In this document: piece by piece, positions 47,747 to 64,000 of the stretch
How the letters are laid out: the number at the start of each line of letters is the position of its first letter
How positions within the stretch are numbered: the first letter of the stretch is position 1
From: Halisarca cf. caerulea
Taxonomy: Eukaryota > Porifera > Demospongiae > Chondrillida > Halisarcidae
Length of the DNA: 64,000 nt
Reading direction: 5' to 3'
Assembly: GCA_963170055.1 (NCBI GenBank)
Contig: CAUJGJ010000125.1
Location: 2,060,901-2,124,900 of the forward strand
Translations under genes and position numbers: made by a program
Notes under the pieces: model-generated
The model's input: only the letters and a program-made list of their open reading frames with translations
What the model was told of the DNA's origin: nothing
Databases searched by the model: none

Positions 47747-50700
47747 TTACCGAGCGGTTTAGCGAGGTTAATTGTTTCCGTCGTATAGGGGAGTCTGATC
47801 GAGAAGCCCACGCACTTAATCGTATATTTTGGCCAATATGTCGTTTCTTTGTGCGCAAGTTGCAAGTCGGTGATAAAGTAAAGTGGCAGTGAAGTGGCAA
47901 TAACAGAAGCGGGCAAACGTGTTCTATGTGATAAGGTAAACTTTATGTGCATTTCCCCACTGGGTATTAGATAAAACGCGCCCAAAGTCACTTACGTTTG
48001 GGTCCGTGACAGTCCCATCTTGACCGATACGACAAAATTAACAATCTTCATTATTATTGCACAATAATGTCTAAAACTTCTATACAGCGATTTTCAAGTT
48101 TCTTCCGCTAAACAGTAGGATTCACAATTTTGTTGTTCGGGTGATCGAATTGAGTAGCCATTGTGTCAGCCATTGTGTCGGACATCTTTAGGGGCATCTT
48201 TTTTGCAACTGCGCATGCGCAAGGACACGTGTAGATTATATGGCGCTATCTCCAAGACTGCTCTGTTTGCTTTCTTTGTTGTTTCGGCGAAGTCTATAGG
48301 ACGTCTTCTTTCTCTGACAACTTTGTTCGAGTACAAGCTATAAAAATGAAAAAATAAAGGAATTACGAACTGCTGGCAACTCTTACCAATAAACTGGCGG
48401 CCCGTTTTGCTTGGAGTCGAACATGTCAGTTTTATCTATGGTTTCGAAACAAGTGATTTAGCGAAAAGAAGTAAGAAAATTGAAATGTGAAGTGTCATAA
48501 GAAGGTATTGATTGACAAATTACAGTTCAATATCGTTCGTGTGTTGCGTACTTTTGTTATTGTTTTCCACTGTACTTGGAACACTTGATTTGACTAACTA
48601 CGGTTCATGTGCACCACTTTGCACCATCTTGTGATAAAATTATACATATTTGATTGGCATAATCTGCAATGTGTGATTATATCTGATATGATAGAGACTA
48701 ATTGCATGCTACGTTGACTTATGATAATATAACTTTCAAACAAATTCTATAACGTAACAGATCATTTGTACAAAATCAATGCACAAAATGTTCTGGCCAT
48801 GTAGGCCTTCATCAGCTGCATAAAATGTTTTATACAGCTGATGAAGGCCTACGTGGCCGAAACGTTGTGTGCGTTGATTTTGTACAAATAATCTGTTACG
48901 TTCCTGATCGAATGTAAACTGACACTTCACATTTCATTTAACATCCTGATATATACATGCAGCTCATTTTCACTGGTATTGTTGGTATGCCGTTTTCTAA
49001 AATTATACATGCAATACAGCAAAGAAAACATGTAATTGAGCACATGATGTATTCAACTTGACTATTGTTTGTCGAAGTCTAAGTCTGAGAGATGTATGTA
49101 GTACATGTATGGAACATGCACCGCTATGCCAAATATTATTATAATGTGACATCAGTGGACTTTCAAACTGATATAGCAAATGATTATATACCGTATATGC
49201 TCTAATTTTTCTTCATTCCAAATATTCGTCATGGGCTCCAAAAGGGATGAAAAGCATTCTAATTGATGACGAAATAACATGTGTTTTAATCCTACGTATG
49301 TCAGAGACCCTAATTATTCGTCACGCAGGCTGGCCGCCTTCATTCTGCCATTTGTTGTGCCATTGATATACCGTACTGGAGAAACCGCTGTTCCTTCGTT
49401 TATATTTGTCATTTTTATTTCGTTTGAGTAATTGTCAAATCATGGAAGATTTTCATTTTTCATTCGAAATTCCTTGTATATGTGCATGGTATCCTCGAAC
49501 GGGCGCAACAGTTCTCAAGCTAGAAACGTCTATTTTTTGATGGTTCTAATTCGCCGTCATTGATTCTAAATATTTGTCCCCCCATTCCAATTATTCACCA
49601 CCTTACAGAAACCTTGCAATTCCATTCCAAATGACGTTTTTTCGTGACAATTGCTCTGACGAAAAATTAGAACATAAACGGTATATGCACATTTATGTAT
49701 ATTTGTTAAATTCTGATTTTAATTGGATTATACCATGTGAAATGTGTCTGAAGACAGCCTCTGCAGAAACCATGGATTTCATTGCAATCAAACAAATCTA
49801 ATGTAACCCAAAATTTGAACCTATTTTATACACAGCAGCCTGTGTCGCAACTGTACTCCAAGCACCTGAATATGTCAAATCCACAAATTTAAATGCACTT
49901 ACATACAAATCATCTAAAACACAATGTCATGCAGATTGGCTACACATCACAGAAACAAATTTCATGTACATATGAGCAGCAAGTTATAAATGACATTGTG
50001 TGATGTATGTTCAATCAATATGAAGTTCATGGATTCAAAAGAAATTTTAAAGTCAGACTTAATTCTTGAAAAAAAAACAGACTGTTTGTTCAAATAGAAC
50101 CAAATAATAAACCAAAAATGTTTGCAACTTCGTTTCTATCACTCGATCATGCAGTTGTGTGGTGGTACATGAATTACAATATTATTGATTCAGAATTAAT
50201 CAAGGTCTACGAATGCATATGTTCAGGTAAATTGACAATAGCATTATGTTGAGGAAGCATAATTATAATACTAACTTCTAACACCATGGACTGCAAATTG
50301 GTTTCTTGTGCAGATTATGTGCAGTGGTACATGTCACATGCATTGCTCAGTGCTAGTGTCAATTTGAATGTTCAAGCAGGCCAAATTGAACCAAGCATGC
50401 AATTCAATTGAATCATATACAATGAAAAGTGACCATTTATTTTGGCAATGCAAATTTAACGCAGTGTCACCAGAAGAAATAAAAACTCAACAGATTTGTG
50501 TCAATCACTGATGCATGACTCAATCAAATTGAATGTCAAATGTCACAAATTGCAAATGTTACACTGTCGTACAGCCTTGCTTCACGAGTACTGATACTGT
50601 AGTTTACACACTGTGTCTTGCAAGCATGTGTCAAGTGAATAAACAACAAAACTGCTAACTTTGCATCTGCATGGCCATTGTAATATACCATTGCACTGGC

Positions 50701-50855
50701 AATCTAGCCTTATAACTCAAAGCATGAGCACACACATCAGTTTTGAATTCATAAGCAGCAGTCAAAATGGAATTGAACACAATTCAATTTCTTTTTCAAA
50801 ATTCAATTTTTGTTTTAGCAATCGCGAGGTTCTGAACTTGGTTCACAACTAGTAA
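47747..50855 (+). repeat. Long non-autonomous repeat, copy 2 (about 3.1 kb)
   Basis: Starts TTACCGAGCGGTTTAGCGAG and ends GCGAGGTTCTGAACTTG-GTTCACAAC-TAGTAA, as does 26538-29045. The first ~80 bases and the last ~35 match best; between them blocks such as ATTTCATTGCAATCAAACAA and GCCTGTGTCGCAACTG are shared. No long open frame. Contains the palindrome at 48753-48900. Confidence 0.55.
48753..48900. repeat. 148-bp palindrome with a hammerhead-like core
   Basis: Left CGTAACAGATCATTTGTACA and right TGTACAAATAATCTGTTACG pair as long inverted repeats. The right arm (48838-48862) reads CTGATGAAGGCCTACGTGGC then CGAAAC: the hammerhead-ribozyme core CUGAUGA, a GGCC/GGCC hairpin, then GAAAC. An extra A before stem II and unproven stem I make activity doubtful. 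Such cores are known at the ends of Penelope-like elements. Confidence 0.6.
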
Positions 50856-51630
50856 ATATTGTCGTTTATAAGAACTTCATTAATTATGGGTGCAAGTGTT
50901 CCTCGTTGTTGTGAAGCGTATACGATGAGGTCATGGATCACGTGCGAGTTCGTTATATATTTCGTAATCGATTTGCGCGCCACATGTGCCAGAGGGCATC
51001 TTGAACGAAGGATATTACTCCTGGTCGTGTTCTGTGCAAACTGTCCCGTTGTTATTCCTGTGGATTAACTCCGATTAGGTTTATCTCGTTTATTTCATCT
51101 TATCTTTTGTGTGAAAAGTAATCAATATCAAGTAAGTTTTTGGCTGTTAGTACTTGTTCAGTAAAATTTTACAAATGATTTAGTTTAGTATTTATCCAGT
51201 TTCAACACTGATTTTAAACTACAGTGTGCTAAAGAGCCCCTTTTCTGTTTTCATTTTATTGTCTTGAAACTCAGACTTGATGTGTTCATTGGTCATATTT
51301 GTATGTGTTTCCCTGTCATCCCGTTTCAACGTTGCCTCGATCGTTCTGTACTAGTATTACGAACTTCGCCTAATCTAATTGTTTTTTTCTAAGGACATCC
51401 ACAATACAACTGAGTTTAAACTGTTTTGGTTGTGATTTTTTGAAAATAGAATCTTTATTTTTATGTATGATTTATGTTACTGTCCATGTGTCCTTTCTGT
51501 TATACCCTGGCTTAGCTGATAATAAGGATACAGTGGAAATACATTAGCACTAATGTGGTCTTGTTTTCACCTTTGCCCTTTCTTATCATTAGATTAGCCT
51601 GTTGATCTGTTAGCACTTCAGTGATCTATC
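50856..51630 (+). promoter_or_regulatory. vasa upstream region with a probable spliced 5' UTR
   Basis: A possible leader exon ends at 51131 (ATCA|GTAAGT) and a good acceptor (TTAGCACTTCAG) ends at 51621, nine bases before the ATG. This would give a 5' UTR intron of ~490 bases. The promoter would then lie around 50.9-51.1 kb, next to the end of the repeat at 50855. No TATA box is obvious. Confidence 0.4.
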
Positions 51631-59147
<7,517 letters not shown>

Positions 59148-59284
59148 GCTGACATGAGAATGTGAAAACAGTCAAGTTTTATTGAACAAACTCTCAGCGT
59201 AATCTTATATTTGATTCACTCTTATAATGTTTGATCAGCATATAGCACGTTGCGTTTAACAATGCTTATTGATATCACACTGTT

Positions 59285-59725
59285 CAGGGGCGGATCCAGG
59301 GGGGGGGGGGCACAGGGGGCCTGTGCCCCCCCCTAAGTTGCTAAGGTTGAAAATTGAAGATTGAACATAGTATCTTCAGAATCACTCTGTCTTTAGGTTC
59401 AAGTTGTTAAATGTAAGTAAAATTACCATTGATACTAAAATCACCAGAAAATAACCCTTTTTCCATGCCAAACCCAGCCTTCAGGTCGATCTACTTCTTT
59501 TTTACCGAATTCGCCATGTTTTGGTAATATTGTGTCATACTATAGTCCAATTGCGCAATCATGACAGCAGTGATAATTGTTGGCAAGTCCTGCAGATTGA
59601 GGAAGCCATAGATCAGTGATCTAGCATACCTCTATGGGGGGAGAGGGGCTTCCACCCTAAAAAGGTAGTTTTAGATTTCTGATGGTGCCCCCCCCCCCTA
59701 ATTTATTTTCTGGATCCACCCCTGC
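59285..59725. mobile_element. hAT-like MITE downstream of vasa
   Basis: CAGGGGCGGATCCAGG at the left and CTGGATCCACCCCTG at the right are inverted; G-rich and C-rich runs lie just inside each end. CTGTT flanks both sides. The CAGGGGCGGATCCAG end is widespread in animal hAT MITEs. A diverged related piece (TGCCCCC...GGGGGCA) lies near 60405-60465. Confidence 0.8.
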
Positions 59726-60020
59726 TGTTACATACATTTTTTGTGGGATAAAACTTTTGTGGTTTACTATCAAGTTTCACAATTTGATTATTCTCATTCA
59801 ACTCTACAGTAGCTTCTGTTAGTCTATTGATGTGTATGTGTCATGGTCGTGGGGGGGGGGACAAAAGTTGGGTCAATCAAAGAGTAAGGCAGGCTAACAT
59901 CTATGATGTAGCCCAAGTCGAGGGTCTTGTCAATCTCCTGCCAGCCAAAACCCATTCATGCCTCAATAATTAGTAGTTGTCAATTGTCACATTTTGTAGT
60001 GTTTTGCTCCACCATGACGA

Positions 60021-60115
60021 TAGTTGTATTCTGCCTCAGTGTGCTACAGCAGCATAAAGTGTAAATCAGTTAGCACTTTGTGGCTGCTGTAGCACACTGA
60101 GGCAGGATATAACTA
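60021..60115 (+). ncRNA. microRNA-like hairpin, candidate
   Basis: A 95-base perfect hairpin: TAGTTGTATTCTGCCTCAGT and onward pairs with ACTGAGGCAGGATATAACTA; the stem is ~33 base pairs plus AAAGTG/CACTTT nearer the loop. The only two non-Watson-Crick positions in the outer arm are G-U and U-G on the plus strand, so a plus-strand RNA would be fully paired. A very short MITE is the alternative; no target duplication was seen. Confidence 0.35.
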
Positions 60116-60537
60116 TTACATATGTGCAACAACTAATGCTAGCTAAACTAAAGTACATGTGGCAGAAAAAAGTTCATCACATAATCATTGTTGCATCATC
60201 AGATTCTACAATGGCATCCAGAAAAACGGCTGCCAATTCAGCATTGATTACAACCTTCATTTATATCTTTCAATTTCCTTAAATTGTGATAGAGAATCTT
60301 TTTAGGACTCAATATAGCTTCATGTGCACTTTTTGCTCAAAATTAAGTATTATTATATATAAAGGAATTTTTCTAAAGCCCTTGAAAATAATGTAGAGGG
60401 AGGGGCACTGCCCCCCCCCCCTCCCAAAAAAAAACAAAACTTGAGGGGGCATGTGCCCCCTGTGCTCCTATGGTTCCATCAGCGCCTATGCCTTCAGTCA
60501 AGAGCTGGTTAATTAATAAGGGACCACCATGTACACA

Positions 60538-60684
60538 CAGTGAAACCTGTCTTAAAGACCACTTGTATAGAAAGACCTGGGCAACCTCAGTGATACTACT
60601 GCACCTCTGTATAAGGACCACCTGTCTATAAAGACCACCATCACTTGGTCCCTTGAGTGGCCGTTATAGACAGGTTTTCCTATA
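60538..60684. mobile_element. CAGTGAAACCTGTCT MITE, copy 1
   Basis: Left CAGTGAAACCTGTCTTAAAG and right ATAGACAGGTTTTCC, the last bases diverged. Internal AAAGACCAC and its inverse. Confidence 0.8.
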
Positions 60685-60777
60685 TGTGTACATGGCCATC
60701 CTCAGTGCATCACTATGCTATGCTATTCCTGCATGCCCCTCCCCCATATCATTTTCTTGAAGGAAACTTCCATAATA

Positions 60778-60940
60778 CAGTGAAACCTATCTTAAAGACT
60801 ACTTGTATGGAAAGACCACCAGTCTATAATGACCACAGTAGGTTACTCCATGCATGGGTCACCTCTCTATAAGGACCACCTGCCTATAAAGACCACCATC
60901 ACTTGGTCCCTTGAGTGGTCGTTATAGACAGGTTTTTCTG
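60778..60940. mobile_element. CAGTGAAACCTGTCT MITE, copy 2
   Basis: Left CAGTGAAACCTATCTTAAAG after TA; right GTTATAGACAGGTTTTTCTG. It shares CACTTGGTCCCTTGAGTGG with copy 1 only 90 bases away. Confidence 0.82.
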
Positions 60941-61284
60941 TGGCCCTCAGTATCACTGAAGTGGTCCATGGAACAACCTACAACAGTCACTATAGACAGG
61001 TAGTCTTTCTAAACATGCTTTTCCTTAGCATTTCTATTCATGGACCCTCGATTGGTCATAGTGACTGATTGATTTTCAGTGGCTAAGTAGTTCATTGGTA
61101 GTTTAATTAGGATTTGCATAGAAATCCAATATTGACCATAATGTTATACTCAATTATCTAGCAATGTGTAATTATATGATGCTATTAATGTAATCAATAT
61201 CCCCATTCCAGTATATATATCTATAGATTTTGCACTTTCATCACACCAGTATGAAGCACTGTGCCAATGTATGTACGGTATAGA

Positions 61285-61556
61285 CCGTGCAAAAAGATTT
61301 ATCGAAAGAGGATCCTCCAAAATCACTTGGAACAAGGGAAGATTGTGAAACAGGCACTAAGCTAAGCGGGCAAAGGGCAAGATGGGCATAGGGCTATGTA
61401 TACATGAGACTAGATGGGTGTAGGGCTAGACGGATTTCAACTAGAATGAGTGCACACTGCAAATTCCTACACCCCTCGATCACATGTGTTTTTGTTACAG
61501 GATGTAGGAATATTGTGCACTCAGTCCAACTAAACTCTGTCTAGCCCTAGCTGAAA
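61285..61556. mobile_element. Diverged foldback family copy
   Basis: CAAAATCACTTGGAACAAGG and GAGTGCACACTGCAAATTCC on the left; GGATGTAGGAATATTGTGCA and CTCAGTCCAACTAAACTCTG on the right. It keeps the centre and the left arm of the 55038 element; the right arm is cut short near TAGCCCTAG. Confidence 0.8.
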
Positions 61557-61733
61557 TTATCGAGCAAAATTTCAATTCAGACAGTCTGTCATTTGATGTT
61601 CTATCTCCTCTGCACCACCTACCACCAATTGAAGAGCATGATCCTACTGCACCCACCTAACTGATTGATTTTAAATTACTATAATTTTGATTAAATTTGA
61701 TCATGCACTTGCGGGTGTGGGTGTATATGTATA

Positions 61734-61835
61734 CAGTGGAACCTGTCTATTGCGGTCACCATTGGGGTAAAATTTTTTGGCTGCTATAGACAGGTGGCTG
61801 CATTACACAGTGACCACAATAGACAGGTTCCACTG
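61734..61835. mobile_element. CAGTGGAACCTGTC MITE, 102 bp
   Basis: CAGTGGAACCTGTCTATTG at the left and CAATAGACAGGTTCCACTG at the right, TA on both sides (61732-61733 and 61836-61837). Intact ends suggest recent movement. Confidence 0.92.
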
Positions 61836-62431
61836 TACATATGAATGAATAGTGGTCAACCACGCTGTCAAATATGTATGAAGATCACCGGTTGACCTAC
61901 GCATAATATTATACAGAGCTCATGATCAAGGTCATGCAAAAGATGTCCTGTACCTACTTAAAGTGCCCTTTGGTCTTCTCAATTTCACTGTACACAAGCC
62001 TTTTTTTGTAGCCATTACATATGTATGTATAAATTGAATCCCTATAGTCTGCCATTTTGTTATCACACCATTCCTACATATGGAGTATAGTATATAATAT
62101 AATTACACTATACCATACTCCATATTATAGTGATTACGTACATATACTGTAGGTGTATACCACATGAATGGAGCTGTTTGTTACAATAGGTGTCATGATA
62201 TGAATGAATACACAGTATATGCTGCTACATTAATTATTTGCTATACTTCCAAACCACTGTGTTGTGCAGTGAGCTGCACATATAGTATACTCTCCTATTG
62301 GGAGTACCTCCTATTTCATACTTTCACATCGGCCTGTATAGCTGAGTTGACAAGGTTCTAAATTCCTCAGTTTTAGATAAAAGACCAAAGTCTGAAGCTG
62401 ATCTCATAGTATGTACTGGTAAGTGATCCTG

Positions 62432-63096
62432 ATGGCTAGCCCAGCAGTAGTGATTGGAAGTCTCCTTTTCCTAGCCTGTCTGCAACTGGCTGTCCCTGAC
62501 ACTACAATCTGCGATCGTCTGAAGAAGTCACCTGCTGGTCAGCAGCACCCTGCTGCCTTGGCTGCCAGGTATATTGAGATTAGTGGCGAGGACAGCCAGC
62601 TTCAGGATGCAGAAGAATTGTTCCTTGAAAGAACAGCTCATGCTCGTGTGGTAAAGAGAAGAAGTGGTAGATTGGTTACCAGGATGACGGATAATACTTT
62701 ATCTCAAGTATGATTTTATACAGTATAATATTATACCATCAATTAAATAAAACATTTATAAATATACCTATAAAATGAACCTGACAATATTTATTCAAGT
62801 TATGCAGGAGTGGCCACTTCATCAATGTCAAGGAGCATGTTTTGGATAACGGAAAAGAAAGTTACAAGAAATCTTGTCATAAGCTGTTGAGTCCTTGGTC
62901 CTCTCACACTTTGCATGGTCGATACTTGGTCAAAATGCTGAAAGGCATGCCAGATGAAGAATGTCATAACCTAGTTAAAGAGCTGAAGAATACATGGAAA
63001 GATCCCAAGAACAAGATTGTTGGTCACATCTTTCAAGAGTTTTATGGAGAATCCTGTGAATTTCTTGTCGAGTCAAACCACATTGGGTTGCAAGTT
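62432..63096 (+). CDS. Secreted protein, 5' part (unknown family)
   Basis: Two exons: 62432-62707 and 62800-63096, joined in phase 0 (TCTCAA|GTATGA; ATTCAAG|TTATGC), 191 residues so far. The start is ATG at 62432; the in-frame GTG at 62423 is not used. MASPAVVIGSLLFLACLQLA is a clear signal peptide. A dibasic KRR stretch follows near residue 79, a possible furin-type site. Exon 2 reads SGHFINVKEHVLDNGKESYK, then a Lys/Cys region (SCHKLL, EECHNLVKEL, GESCEFLVE) with three Cys that may form disulphides. The frame runs into GTT|GTGAGT at 63097, so more exons follow; a CAG acceptor at 63381 leads straight to a stop in the required phase, so the true end is unclear. A GTAAGT at 62420 hints at an upstream leader exon. 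Family not recognised. Confidence 0.6.
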
Positions 63097-64000
63097 GTGA
63101 GTAACATTATCTGTTTGCCCCTAAAGTAACTATTCACACATAAATCAGTTGTTATGTGGGGTTGTTTGGTGGGTAAGTGGGTAGGTGTCCATGCTTAGGA
63201 TCATGTTGTGGTGAACAATACAAATTGCATACTGACTAGATATAATCCATGTGGTTTGTGCATGCACATTGTCTGTACTGGAAATGGGATATACTGTAGT
63301 GTAAAATTACTGAGGTGTAAACCACATGATATAGTTATAATTCTACCTACATTGCCTAATATACTACAGTTTACTACATGCAGCCCTGAAGAGCTTTTCC
63401 GAAGATTTGTCCTTTGAATTGTAATCTTGTAGCTGCATGGTTAGTTGTTTGTATATGTATAGTTACTCCATTTGGGCAGCCTGCTGTAAAATATACCTAC
63501 CATATGCAGGCTTTGGAATACTTGCAAAGAGAGGGCTGAAAGACTATATGTATCCGAAAGACTACAGATGTGATACATGTAGTATATACTTGCAGCCTAA
63601 ATACAAGCTACTATAATAATTATATATAGAGAGACATGCACACATAATTTTAGCCCCTACATGCAGTCAAAAGAGAGGGGCATGACTCCGTTTCCTGGTT
63701 CCTATGCCTATAAGACCAGGAAGACTGCTTTATTGTAATTAGGATTTGTAGAAACTCTGATGAGGTGCCAAACCCATGTATCTGAGCATTTTTGCTACCA
63801 TGTATATAGACTTTTCATGGCCAAGTGGTGCACAGACTGCTACAGAAATTGACTGCCTATGTCAATTTCAATTTATGCATAGATCATTGTGAAACAGTCT
63901 TGATCCTCATGTGTGTTCTTCTTGGCTACTTTTCACCAGACAAAATAAGTATTAAGTAGTAAGTTGTTGGGTGCCTTAGCTGTAACCATGGGCTATTGGT
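63097..64000. other. Probable intron or downstream sequence; nothing recognised
   Basis: No further exon of the secreted-protein gene could be fixed. AT-rich, with no repeat of note. Confidence 0.4.

Noticed and set aside
63382..63418. Last exon of the secreted-protein gene after the CAG at 63381
   Set aside because: In the phase required by exon 2 it reads one codon then a stop; the open reading in the other phase does not fit.

Overview
The window is eukaryotic nuclear DNA from an animal. It is AT-rich, the genes have many short exons with GT-AG introns, and the spaces between them are filled with inverted-repeat transposons, microsatellites and broken retroelements. A germline vasa-type helicase and sponge- or cnidarian-like retroelement relics suggest an early-branching metazoan, perhaps a demosponge; this is inference, not proof. 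Two 200-base N gaps (30101-30300 and 56301-56500) mark assembly breaks. All exon models were read by hand from splice signals and reading-frame continuity.

Layout. 2.1-5.1 kb (+): 3' end of a single-pass membrane protein whose cytoplasmic tail carries fifteen 45-bp repeats. 8.4-19.5 kb (-): three tandem paralogues (A, B, C) of a small proline-rich protein with two membrane helices, plus a dead exon between B and C. A fourth paralogue (D) lies at 33.6-40.9 kb (-). 19.8-26.5 kb: three tandem copies of a ~1.2 kb repeat unit, the middle one split by a 3.06 kb pogo/Tigger-like DNA transposon whose transposase ends in a PHD finger and which itself contains a nested MITE. 26.5-33.6 kb: a long non-autonomous repeat and two reverse-transcriptase relics around the first N gap. 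41.4-45.1 kb: a broken LINE (-) and another RT/endonuclease relic (+). 45.6-46.3 kb: a 720-bp GT repeat.

46.5-47.7 kb (+): intronless ALG2 mannosyltransferase, whose 3' side is taken over by a repeat 14 bp after the stop. 51.6-59.1 kb (+): vasa/DDX4 in eleven coding exons, 687 residues, with all helicase motifs, and introns loaded with MITEs including a 540-bp foldback palindrome. 59.3-61.9 kb: a cluster of MITEs and one microRNA-like hairpin. 62.4-63.1 kb (+): two exons of an unrecognised secreted protein.

The genes do not form a pathway. ALG2 serves N-glycan assembly at the ER, vasa acts in germline and stem-cell RNA control, and the membrane-protein cluster is a local lineage expansion. 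The most unusual items are the PHD-finger pogo transposase, the tandem membrane-protein family with a decayed exon that keeps frame, the tandem repeat unit whose minus-strand frame is protected in all copies, the foldback family, and a hammerhead-like core within a palindrome.
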